Assembly: GCA_913043075.1 (NCBI GenBank)
Contig: CAJWLI010000004.1
Coordinates: forward strand, 1-17,882
DNA: 17,882 bases
Direction: 5' to 3'
Source of the DNA: an uncultured Gammaproteobacteria bacterium
GTDB taxonomy: Bacteria > Pseudomonadota > Gammaproteobacteria > Pseudomonadales > Azotimanducaceae
Shown here: positions 8,456 through 15,739 of the stretch, piece by piece
Numbering within the stretch: position 1 is the first letter of the stretch
Layout: each line of letters starts with the position of its first letter
Translations under genes and position numbers: made by a program
The notes under the pieces: generated by a model
Seen by the model: the letters and a program-made list of their open reading frames with translations, nothing else
The model's database searches: none
Told to the model about the DNA's origin: nothing

Positions 8456-8483
8456 AGGATAGTATACGCGAAAAGTTTGTCAA
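8456..8483 (-). promoter_or_regulatory. Sigma-70-like promoter for ileS
   Basis: Minus-strand TTGACA (-35, perfect consensus), a 16-bp spacer and TATCCT (-10, 4/6 matches). The -35 overlaps the stop codon of prs. It implies a leader of about 110 nt before the ileS ATG. Confidence 0.6.
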
Positions 8484-9517
8484 GAATTAGAGCTTAATGA
8501 AGTATTATCTTGAACGCTCGTCACGCTCCCGCGAGAGTTAATTTTCTCAAGGACTCTCGCAATTAATTTCTCAATCCTGTAAGTCGTGTACCATGTGGGC
8601 GGATCTTTATGATCCACGACGCTTGTTCCCGTCATGCTGAATCGCCAACCATCAGAAACGGATTTTTTATAAATCCGCTCGAGCTTTTCCCAACAATCGC
8701 CATTCATAAGCGGGTGAATGCAGGCGATGGTAATATTTTTTGCTCCTTGCTTCTTAAGTTCTTCAATGGACGACACAACTGATCCACCAGTGTCAACGAT
8801 GTCGTCTACAAGAAGCACATCTCGTCCTCGCACTTCTCCTATGAGATTCGACGTAAAAATAGAATTTGCTTTGGAATAGTCTCTTTCTTTGGAAAGCGCT
8901 GCCAGGTCCGCGGATAGCTCCTCTGAAAAAGCTCTCGCTCGTTCGAGATATCCAACATCTGGAGACACCACAACATCAAAAGATAATTGATTACTTTTGA
9001 TCCATTTACTGAAGTGATTCGTTAGGAATACGTTTTCAAGATGCGCTAAAGATGGGTTGAACATGCCGGCTATCGAATCATTATGGATTTCTACACTCAT
9101 GACCCGGTCTACTCCAGCACTTTGAAGGAGTCTGGCGAAAAGCCCTGCGCTGATTCCCTCTCTGTTCCTCCCTTTTCTTTTGTCTTGCCGAGCACCGGGA
9201 TAATAAGGCAACACAGCCGTAATATATTGAGCGTCGGATAATGCCGCAGCTTCTATGGCGTGAAGTAGCATTAGGAACCTGTCATAGATGCTTCTCTCAT
9301 CTTGTTTGCCAACAGCCGATTGAAATATATAAACGTCATGCCCTCTGACATTTGACTTTATTTCAAATTTACCCTCTCCGCATGCAAACCAAGTCTCTTT
9401 TGTCGAGAGTAAATCTATTCCCATTTCGTTAGACACCGAATGAGCAAACTTTCGGCCTGATTCGCACGCCATCAGTGCTATTGGCGCACGCCTATTTTCA
9501 TTGGGTTTTCTTTTCAT
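8480..9517 (-). CDS. prs: Ribose-phosphate pyrophosphokinase (PRPP synthetase), divergent and long
   Basis: Makes phosphoribosyl pyrophosphate from ribose 5-phosphate and ATP for purine, pyrimidine, histidine and NAD synthesis. At 345 residues it is about 30 longer than typical Prs (~315). The PRPP loop VLLVDDIVDTGGS is at 234-246, ATP-binding GARQDKRKG at 108-116, EIHNDSIAGMF with the conserved His at 143-153 (H145), and SPDVGYLERARAF at 185-197. The catalytic flexible loop reads SKERDY at 209-214 instead of the usual DKRRP, so the second basic residue pair is partly changed. Extra residues lie mainly at both ends, including a serine-rich tail. It follows purN by 11 bp, consistent with joint purine supply. 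It may be the only Prs or a diverged paralogue; the window cannot tell. Confidence 0.88.
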   Translation of the reverse strand: MKRKPNENRRAPIALMACESGRKFAHSVSNEMGIDLLSTKETWFACGEGKFEIKSNVRGHDVYIFQSAVGKQDERSIYDRFLMLLHAIEAAALSDAQYITAVLPYYPGARQDKRKGRNREGISAGLFARLLQSAGVDRVMSVEIHNDSIAGMFNPSLAHLENVFLTNHFSKWIKSNQLSFDVVVSPDVGYLERARAFSEELSADLAALSKERDYSKANSIFTSNLIGEVRGRDVLLVDDIVDTGGSVVSSIEELKKQGAKNITIACIHPLMNGDCWEKLERIYKKSVSDGWRFSMTGTSVVDHKDPPTWYTTYRIEKLIARVLEKINSRGSVTSVQDNTSLSSNS

Positions 9518-9528
9518 GATAAGTGGGC

Positions 9529-10113
9529 CTATTCTTTTTCTTCTATGATTTCTTTAATCGTTTGAACAATGAGATGATGCTCAACCGGCCGTGCTTTCTC
9601 GGCTAAAGATTCCGGTGTTTCGCTCTCACATATCGAGATTGTTTGTTGCGACAGAATTTCTCCTTTATCGTATTCGGAGTTTACTCGATGAACAGTTACC
9701 CCTGAGAGATATTCTTTATTTCTTAAAACTTCTTTATGAACCGCCAATCCGTACATCCCCTTGCCTCCGTATTTTGGCAATAAGGAGGGGTGGATATTGA
9801 TTATTTCACCGTTGAAGGAGTCGATTACAGCGCTACTAAGTTTTTTCATGTAACCCGCCAAAACTGCCAACTCACAATTATGTTCGTTTAATAAAGATGA
9901 GATTTCTTTGTCACGTTTTTTCTCATTAGGCTCAAGGGTCTCAGAGACATGAAAGAACTGAATACCAAGATTTTTTGCTCTGGCTATAGCCTGCGATTTT
10001 TTGTTGTTACAAATTAATAGCGTAACCTCACCTTTTATCCTGCCTGATTTGCAAGCCTCAGCGATTGCTTGGAAATTAGATCCGTTGTGCGACGCAAAAA
10101 CTGCAATTCTCAA
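9529..10113 (-). CDS. purN: Phosphoribosylglycinamide formyltransferase PurN
   Basis: Transfers a formyl group from 10-formyl-THF to GAR in the third step of purine synthesis. It has 194 residues, slightly shorter than the 212 of E. coli. The phosphate-binding HNGSNFQAI is at residues 9-17. The catalytic residues N106 and H108 lie in INIHPSLLPKYGGKGMYG, and the catalytic Asp in EYDKGEIL at D149. The start is a TTG at 10113 with AGAGGA about 8 nt upstream; no ATG or GTG is better placed. It lies 33 bp after matB and 11 bp before prs. Its 10-formyl-THF substrate connects it with the folate genes at 15.2-16.6 kb in this window. Confidence 0.95.
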   Translation of the reverse strand: MRIAVFASHNGSNFQAIAEACKSGRIKGEVTLLICNNKKSQAIARAKNLGIQFFHVSETLEPNEKKRDKEISSLLNEHNCELAVLAGYMKKLSSAVIDSFNGEIINIHPSLLPKYGGKGMYGLAVHKEVLRNKEYLSGVTVHRVNSEYDKGEILSQQTISICESETPESLAEKARPVEHHLIVQTIKEIIEEKE

Positions 10114-10146
10114 AATGATCTTCCTCTTTGATGGAGGGTTGAGGTT

Positions 10147-11625
10147 TTAGCTGAGTTTTTTCCGAAGTATATTTTTTTGAACTTTTCCCATTGTATTTCT
10201 TGGGAGTTCATCAAAAAAATAAACTTCTTTTGGAATTTTAAAACTAGCGATTTTGTTCCTCATTTTGTTTATTAACATAGGTTTATCCAGTCGCGAAGTT
10301 TCCTCCGCTACGATTACAGCGACGACCTGTTCTCCGAAATCAGGGTGAGGCAACCCTATAACTGCAGATTCTTTGACTTCCGTAAAAGAGTCGATGACCA
10401 ACTCAAGTTCTTTCGGGAATACGTTTAATCCTCCAGATATTATTAGATCTTTTTTTCGACCTATTAAAAAAAGATAACCCTCAGAGTCAATGCGTCCCAG
10501 GTCGCCAGTTCTGAAAAACCCATCCTCAGTAAAGTCTCTCGATCTATATTCCTCTCGGTTCCAATATCCTGCGAATACATTTTGTCCCTTCACTTCGATT
10601 TCACCTGGTTCTCCTGCTTTCGAGATATGTCCAGAATCAGTCCGTGCACGTATTTGAACGCCCTCAAGAGGAAGTCCGACTGATCCCGGTTTCCTTAATC
10701 CTTGCAATGGGTTACTAGCATTCATGCCTGTTTCTGTCATTCCGTATCTTTCAACGATTTCGTGTCCCGTTTTTTTCTTGAAATCTCGGAAGGTCTGTTC
10801 TTGGAGTGGCGCTGATCCGCTGATAAAAACCCTTATGCTTTTGCAAGAATCTTTTGTCAAAGCTCTCTCGGAGAGCATCCGGACATAGTAAGTTGGCACT
10901 CCCATAAACACTGTTGCTTTCGGTAAAATGTTAACTACTTGTTGAGAAGAAAACTTATCTAGATAAATTATCGAACTTCCGTTCGCCAAAGGCAGGTTTA
11001 ATCCAACAAATAGTCCGTGAACATGGAAAATGGGCAGAGTATGCAACAAGACGTCATCTTGTGACCAGTTCCAAGCATGGGTTAGAGATTGCGCATTTGC
11101 AATTAAATTTTTGTGACTAAGAATTGCACCTTTTGGTTTGCCTGTGGTCCCGGACGTGTAAAGCATTGCCGCTGCAGCGTCACCGGAGAATTCGTCTAGC
11201 TCGTAATTAAGTTCAGGGATTTTTAATTTTTCACTAATTGAGATTAATTCATCTAAGATTAAAATATCTGACGTCTTAGTGAGTCGCTCAAAGGTGTTTT
11301 TTCTCTCTTTGTCAGTGATCACAATTTTTGGTCGTGCGTCAGCCGTGAAAAATTCTAATTCGTGCTTCAGATATTGTGTATTCAGAGGTATATAAACTAT
11401 ACCGGATCTCAAACACGCAAGATAAAGCACGACTACATTCACACTTTTTTCAACCTGCACAAAAATTCTATCGCCAGAAACCAAACCTCGTTCGGCTAGA
11501 TGAGTTGCAACTAAACCGCTCAGATGATCTATATCAGCATAGCTATATATGACTTCAGAATTAGGAGATACTAAGAAGGGCTTTGAATCTACAAATCCTT
11601 CTTTTAAATTCTTATAAAGATTCAT
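10147..11625 (-). CDS. matB: Malonyl-CoA synthetase (MatB-type acyl-CoA ligase)
   Basis: A 492-residue ANL-superfamily adenylating enzyme. The P-loop-like motif YTSGTTGKPKG is at residues 156-166, ERYGMTETGMNASNP at 292-306, the TGDLG/GRKKD hinge region at 373-393, and the C-terminal lysine in PRNTMGKVQKN at 475-485 (K481). The RYGMTETGMN form and the RNTMGKVQKN ending are typical of malonyl-CoA synthetases and the human relative ACSF3, more so than of general fatty acyl-CoA ligases. By family knowledge it joins malonate (or methylmalonate) to CoA using ATP in the cytoplasm. No malonate decarboxylase or transporter gene adjoins it; purN follows after 33 bp. The Shine-Dalgarno is weak and I see no clear promoter. 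Substrate is inferred from motifs. Confidence 0.8.
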   Translation of the reverse strand: MNLYKNLKEGFVDSKPFLVSPNSEVIYSYADIDHLSGLVATHLAERGLVSGDRIFVQVEKSVNVVVLYLACLRSGIVYIPLNTQYLKHELEFFTADARPKIVITDKERKNTFERLTKTSDILILDELISISEKLKIPELNYELDEFSGDAAAAMLYTSGTTGKPKGAILSHKNLIANAQSLTHAWNWSQDDVLLHTLPIFHVHGLFVGLNLPLANGSSIIYLDKFSSQQVVNILPKATVFMGVPTYYVRMLSERALTKDSCKSIRVFISGSAPLQEQTFRDFKKKTGHEIVERYGMTETGMNASNPLQGLRKPGSVGLPLEGVQIRARTDSGHISKAGEPGEIEVKGQNVFAGYWNREEYRSRDFTEDGFFRTGDLGRIDSEGYLFLIGRKKDLIISGGLNVFPKELELVIDSFTEVKESAVIGLPHPDFGEQVVAVIVAEETSRLDKPMLINKMRNKIASFKIPKEVYFFDELPRNTMGKVQKNILRKKLS

Positions 11626-11679
11626 ATTGTGACTTCACACCCCTTAGAATTTGAAATGGTAACAAAAAAGGGGCGTAAG

Positions 11680-12029
11680 GTGAGAAAACTCTTGTTCCAC
11701 AAAAAAACCAGACCTTATTTGTCTTCGCTTCTTGTCTGATCTATTGCACGCCTGCCAATAGCCAGCCAATTAAAGAGAGTTGGTCTAGAGTGTTGCCTCT
11801 GGGTTCAAAAAATTCAGCATTCTATTGAAGTTTTTACAATCTAAAAAAATCGAAAATGATACCGGTGGCTCTTTCACTTGGGCAAAAACAAACATTTTAT
11901 TTAGAACCTGGGGATGCTCATATCATGTCAGCAAAACTTGCTTCTCCACTTGAATCGGGTTGTATCTGCTCCCTCAACTTTAAGTGGGAAAACGTGCTAA
12001 ATACTAATAAAACGTTTCTCGTTGGCTAA
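11680..12029 (+). pseudogene. Decayed PCu(A)C copper-chaperone gene
   Basis: This 535-bp gap between matB and the flavoprotein gene holds a broken gene. From a GTG at 11680 the reading starts MRKLLFHKK, then must change frame at the A run 11701-11707 to continue as a signal-peptide-like LFVFASCLIYCTPANS. Next comes QPIKESWSRVLPLGSKNSAFY (11763-11825), matching the PCu(A)C pattern W-R-x-x-P-x-G-x-x-N-x-A-x-Y. An in-frame TGA follows at 11826. After SFYN about 30 codons expected in the family are missing, including the first copper ligand His. The end, from M at 11856 to TAA at 12027 (57 codons), keeps LEPGDAHIM and SPLESG, with M...HxM ligands spaced as in the family. Bases 12030-12160 hold nothing I can name. 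The family delivers Cu(I) to CuA of cytochrome oxidase. Confidence 0.72.
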
Positions 12030-12160
12030 ATCAATCAGACCTCTAAAGCGTTAGCTGGATCGAAGACATGTTTGCCCAAGTAAATAAGCTAAATCTTGAT
12101 CGTTTTTCTTCATCAAAGCATGTTATCTTGAGTTTGGCGTTATAAACCTGAGGAATTTAT

Positions 12161-12637
12161 GTGAGTCTTTCGTCTTGGAAAAGACTAGAAGAGGAGAAGC
12201 CAGCATTAGCGAAATTCGGTGCAGCTCGATTAGATGGGAAAGTCGCATATTTTGCTACCACGCGATCCGACGGAAGACCTAGAGCTCATCCAGTTACCCC
12301 CGTGATAGGAGGCGGATATATTTTCGTTTTCTTGAACGCGGATTCACCTCGGACCACTGATTTGTTAGTTAAACCAGATTTTTCTTTACACTGTTTCATG
12401 AATGATAGTTCTGGAAGCAGTGGAGAGTTCCAGGTAAACGGGCGAGCGGAAAAAGTCGATAACAAAGAGCGAAGAGGCCTTGCAGAATCTTTTTCAAGTT
12501 TTAGGCCGTCGACAAGTTCTAATCTGTTCGAGCTTTTGATTACAGACGTTCTATCTACCGTTTATAGGGGTGGTCGACCCTTAAGAGATCGCTGGATCGC
12601 TGGCTCAACAAGAGAAATACGTAAATTAAATAGCTAA
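12161..12637 (+). CDS. Pyridoxamine 5'-phosphate oxidase-like FMN-binding protein
   Basis: A 158-residue protein of the flavin split-barrel type. The N-terminal part reads ARLDGKVAYFATTRSDGRPRAHPVTP (about residues 22-47), the typical strand-turn-strand of this superfamily, followed by IFVFLNADSPRTTDL, where the R-T-x-D/N-L segment usually contacts the flavin phosphate. Family members are oxidases, reductases or F420/FMN proteins; the true substrate is unknown and it lacks the length (~215) of PdxH. The start is GTG at 12161 with GAGGA about 6 nt upstream; an overlapping ATG one base earlier in another frame stops at once. The stop codon is directly followed by the ATG of a transporter gene, so the two probably share a transcript. 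No confident promoter was found upstream. Confidence 0.75.
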   Translation: MSLSSWKRLEEEKPALAKFGAARLDGKVAYFATTRSDGRPRAHPVTPVIGGGYIFVFLNADSPRTTDLLVKPDFSLHCFMNDSSGSSGEFQVNGRAEKVDNKERRGLAESFSSFRPSTSSNLFELLITDVLSTVYRGGRPLRDRWIAGSTREIRKLNS

Positions 12638-13978
12638 ATGAATCAAAAAAGTTCGAAATCCAGTGAGACTATTTCTCTTATGAGCCTCATTGATTACAAC
12701 ATTCCTACTATCGGTGTTGGCTTCATGTTTTTTCTTGTGAGCTTATATTTGATGAAGTTTGCAACCGATATCTTGCTTATTGCACCGGCTACAATGGGGT
12801 TCATATTCGGTTTGTCTAGAATTTGGGATGCAATTACTGATCCCCTTGCGGGTTATCTGAGTGATAGAACCAATTTTCATATGGGCAGGCGCCGTCCTTG
12901 GATGTTAGCGTCCGCTCCATTTGTTTGTTTTTCTTTTATTATGATTTGGACCCAGCCCCTAGATCTGAGCGCTGAATTTTCTAGTGTTTGGGTCGCAGTG
13001 GCAGTGGTTCTTTTCTACTCAGCAATGACTGCTTTTAATGTCCCGCATCACTCGTTGGGTGCAGAATTATCACCGAATTATCACGAGAGAACAAAAATCT
13101 TTGGTGTTCGTCATATGGTGTGGAACTGTGGTTCTTTGTTGGCGCTTTTGGCCATGCACCAGTTGATAGTTGGTAATAATCCAAGAAAAGATGCTTTCGA
13201 TATTGCAATGATAGCCGCCCTTATAACCTTTTTCCTGATTATTTGGGCCGTCTTTCGTACTCAGGAGAGAAAAGATTATCAAGGAAGAGGCGAGAAAAAT
13301 CCAATTACTGCTTTTTCAGACGTTCTAAGGAATAAGCATGCGGTTCTGCTTCTTATAGTTTTTTTCATAGAGAATTTAGGTTTTGCAACTATCGGAATCT
13401 TGACCCCTTATATTGCGGAATATGTTGTTTTAAGACCAGAGAGAACCGCAATTTATATTCTAATGTACTTAATCCCATGCATTTTTTCAGTTCCTGTCTG
13501 GATAGCTTTGTCGAGAGTTATCGGAAAGAAAAATACTTGGTTAGTATCTATGGTTCTTACGGGTTTTGGGTTTGGTGGGATGTTTTTTCTTTACGCGGGA
13601 GCAGATACCTTGATTTTGATACTAGCTTTTGTTTGTGGTCTTGGAGCGGGAAGCGGCGCTGCGGTGGCCCCATCCATACAATCTGATGTCATTGATTATG
13701 ACGAATTCTTGACTGGGAAACGGAAAGAGGGAACTTACTTCTCTAGTTGGAACCTCGTTTTTAAAACAGCGACTGGAATAACATTCATGATCACAGGATT
13801 CGTTTTGGGAGCCTCTGGATTCGTGCCTAATCAGGACCAAACAGAGAGCGCAAAATTCGCGCTCTTGTTTTTATACGCTCTTTTCCCCTTTTGTTGCTAT
13901 CTGATTGGGGCCCTGATTTTAACGCGGTTTTCATTAAACGAATCAGCGCACCAGAAACTTCGTGAGGACATAACCTGA
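12638..13978 (+). CDS. GPH-family (MelB-like) cation symporter
   Basis: A 446-residue inner-membrane transporter with about 12 hydrophobic segments, of the MFS_2 / glycoside-pentoside-hexuronide:cation symporter family. The diagnostic motif is RIWDAITDPLAGYLSDRTNF at residues 61-80, then GRRRPW at 83-88. D64 and D68 correspond to the two aspartates of MelB helix II (D55 and D59) that coordinate Na+ or H+. The second half contains GLGAGSGAAVAPSIQSDVID, the conserved region near helix 10, with the DVIDYDE motif. The family usually imports sugars or other small solutes, but no catabolic gene is nearby to show the cargo. It begins immediately after the stop codon of the flavoprotein gene and converges with the minus-strand operon at 13999; no clear terminator is seen in the 20-bp gap. 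Confidence 0.87.
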   Translation: MNQKSSKSSETISLMSLIDYNIPTIGVGFMFFLVSLYLMKFATDILLIAPATMGFIFGLSRIWDAITDPLAGYLSDRTNFHMGRRRPWMLASAPFVCFSFIMIWTQPLDLSAEFSSVWVAVAVVLFYSAMTAFNVPHHSLGAELSPNYHERTKIFGVRHMVWNCGSLLALLAMHQLIVGNNPRKDAFDIAMIAALITFFLIIWAVFRTQERKDYQGRGEKNPITAFSDVLRNKHAVLLLIVFFIENLGFATIGILTPYIAEYVVLRPERTAIYILMYLIPCIFSVPVWIALSRVIGKKNTWLVSMVLTGFGFGGMFFLYAGADTLILILAFVCGLGAGSGAAVAPSIQSDVIDYDEFLTGKRKEGTYFSSWNLVFKTATGITFMITGFVLGASGFVPNQDQTESAKFALLFLYALFPFCCYLIGALILTRFSLNESAHQKLREDIT

Positions 13979-13998
13979 TTCTCTTCTTAAAGTAAGTT

Positions 13999-15186
13999 TT
14001 AGAAAAATCGGCCGATCAAAAATTCTTTGAGATATGGCAGTGGCGTCGTGCCTGAATCTACTATTAGTTGATTTAATTCTTTCCCGCAGAAATCCGACGA
14101 GCGTTTTTCAAGACATTTCCTCTTCACGTCTTTAAAAAAAATCCCTCCCAAACTAACTGATAAATAGAAACCAGGGTTCTCTCTTATTTGATCCAGAAAA
14201 AGTTTCGTTCTGTTACTCGAATAATTAAGGTTTTTTTCAAGAAATTTATTGCCTTCGTAAGTACTCCACTTGTAGATATGTATATTTAGATCTGTTAGCC
14301 CTAAAACAATAATTAGTTTTCTGAAACTAAGATAAGCGTCCGAGTTTTCTGGATCCAATTCCGCCAGTTCGTTCATGGAATATGTGGCCCAACCTAAATT
14401 ATAAGAAGGAAGATAAAGAAATCTTGAAAGCGATATTTTATCGTCTTTCTTGATTGCACCGGCCCCGGGCAGTCCAAAAAAAGCCGCGAGAGCGATAGTT
14501 TCGTCTCTCGGCAATGTTTCCAGGTTATTAATATTAATCCTGAGAATTCTATCTCGATAATAGAAGGAAAAATTACTTTCTCTTTCTCCAACTACCTTTA
14601 AAGCTGATTCAGGATAATTTTCGAGTATTGAAAGTGCTAAATTCCCAGTTTTCTTTAAATCATTTGCTAAAAGGTCTAAGTATTTCTGGCGACCCTCGTC
14701 AGTGGATTCAAAAAAAAATGACTTGGGGGATTCGGTTTGAGCGGGAATTTGAGAGTCTAAAAATCTGATACGTCTGTCACTCAATTTTTTTTCGATCTCT
14801 GCCTTTTCTGTGGCAAGCATCAGAGAACACTCATCAAGAGGATAACTTAAGCTAGACAAATACTTCACTCGATTAGGGAAGCTTACATCTTTTTGAAGGC
14901 TGGATTCTTTATTTTCTAGAAATTCTAAGATCGCAATTTCTTTTTTGTTTTCGCTATTTAGATAAGACAAGTTTACTTTTTCTTTAATCATCTTGAGTTT
15001 TTTTCTTAGATATTTTGCTTTTCCTCTAGGCTCTTGGGTTGGATATTCATAATATATATTATTTAGAAGATTTTTGGTGTGGGTGTTTTCGAGTTCTTTT
15101 ATTAGAGAGTTTTTGCTCGATTCGCCATTAGCGCTCGTAAAGCAAGCAAAGAGAAAAAAAAGGCCAATTACACTAAGAGACTGCAT
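13999..15186 (-). CDS. Secreted DUF885-like protein with lost metal-binding motif
   Basis: A 395-residue protein with a signal peptide (MQSLSVIGLFFLFACFTSA), so it is exported. I do not recognise a described family at full length, but the C-terminal half follows the DUF885 pattern in order. GLPGAGAI (238-245) stands where DUF885 has HExxPGHHxQ. LGWATYSMNEL (264-274) stands for EGWALYAEEL. DLNIH (299-303) stands for DTGLH, PGFYLSVSLG (338-347) for PGQALSYKIG, and LIVDSGTTPLPYL (374-386) for LLxxGxLPLxxL. The four His/Glu of HExxPGHH read F, F, A and G here, so zinc chemistry is very unlikely. It is also short (DUF885 proteins are usually 550 or more). It overlaps fchA by 14 bp. Function unknown; the DUF885 relation is recalled, not computed. 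Confidence 0.7.
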   Translation of the reverse strand: MQSLSVIGLFFLFACFTSANGESSKNSLIKELENTHTKNLLNNIYYEYPTQEPRGKAKYLRKKLKMIKEKVNLSYLNSENKKEIAILEFLENKESSLQKDVSFPNRVKYLSSLSYPLDECSLMLATEKAEIEKKLSDRRIRFLDSQIPAQTESPKSFFFESTDEGRQKYLDLLANDLKKTGNLALSILENYPESALKVVGERESNFSFYYRDRILRININNLETLPRDETIALAAFFGLPGAGAIKKDDKISLSRFLYLPSYNLGWATYSMNELAELDPENSDAYLSFRKLIIVLGLTDLNIHIYKWSTYEGNKFLEKNLNYSSNRTKLFLDQIRENPGFYLSVSLGGIFFKDVKRKCLEKRSSDFCGKELNQLIVDSGTTPLPYLKEFLIGRFF

Positions 15187-15739
15187 CTTCTATTGCTAAG
15201 GAAAGTGATTCTAATTCCTCAAGTGCTCTCTCCGCTTGAAGCTCGGCTTGCAGAATATCCTTTGGAACAACCTTAATGCTTTTGGTATTGATTTTTATGT
15301 TTAGTAAGCTAGATTTTATTGAGGAAATTAAAAGCAGAGCCGATATTCCGAGATCAGAAACGAGGTTCGGATTCCCTAACTTTAGGAGAGATTTGAGATT
15401 AGATACTTGGAGAACACACAGTCTTAAAACCTGCACAGGTACCCTTGCGGCTCCGATTAAAAGCTTTTCACGATTTTCCGATTTTTTTCCATTACTCATT
15501 AACGCAAGGAAAGCCTTTGAGTCTTCTTCGGCTAGTTCTAGAAATTTTCTCTGGGTTTTTAGGCCGCTTTCAATAAGGGGAGCCGTCTCTGAATTACTAC
15601 TAAAAATCGCCACTTTTGTTTGAAGAGCGCACGCTTCTGCCCCTACGATGGCCGCGACAGCGCCTCCCCCTGGTACAGGTTTTTTCTCAGCTACCGAGCT
15701 TAAATAACTGGATATAGGGAGTTCAGCTAGCAGAGGCAT
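15173..15739 (-). CDS. fchA: FchA/FTCD-type cyclodeaminase-cyclohydrolase
   Basis: A 188-residue, mainly helical protein of the formiminotetrahydrofolate cyclodeaminase / methenyltetrahydrofolate cyclohydrolase family. The hallmark PVPGGGAVAAIVGAEACAL is at residues 21-39, EEDSKAFLALM at 71-81, and AARVPVQVLRLC at 97-108. The folate-site segment GNPNLVSDLG at 122-131 is also present. It is a little shorter than usual (about 205). The family either hydrolyses 5,10-methenyl-THF to 10-formyl-THF (FchA) or removes ammonia from 5-formimino-THF. No histidine-degradation genes are here, and its ATG lies inside the 3' end of a methylene-THF dehydrogenase gene (17-bp overlap, no Shine-Dalgarno), so cyclohydrolase is the likelier role. 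It overlaps the next gene by 14 bp. Confidence 0.85.
   Translation of the reverse strand: MPLLAELPISSYLSSVAEKKPVPGGGAVAAIVGAEACALQTKVAIFSSNSETAPLIESGLKTQRKFLELAEEDSKAFLALMSNGKKSENREKLLIGAARVPVQVLRLCVLQVSNLKSLLKLGNPNLVSDLGISALLLISSIKSSLLNIKINTKSIKVVPKDILQAELQAERALEELESLSLAIEDAVS

Noticed and set aside
8339..8479. T-box riboswitch before ileS
   Set aside because: No T-box-like consensus and no antiterminator/terminator pair were seen, and T-boxes are mainly a feature of Gram-positive bacteria.
11856..12029. Stand-alone 57-residue small protein
   Set aside because: It matches the C-terminal half of PCu(A)C and the N-terminal half lies directly upstream in the same frame beyond a stop codon, so decay of a longer gene explains it better.
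12030..12160. Promoter for the flavoprotein-symporter operon
   Set aside because: TTGATC and TTATCT occur but are 21 bp apart, and TTATAA near 12140 has no matching -35; nothing convincing enough to call.
13622..13840. Minus-strand open frame inside the symporter gene
   Set aside because: It is antisense to conserved helices of the GPH transporter and has no recognisable features.
13979..14020. Bidirectional terminator between the convergent operons
   Set aside because: The only symmetrical sequence, ATCGGCCGAT at 14007-14016, has no loop and lies inside the 3' end of the DUF885-like gene; no proper hairpin with T tract was found.
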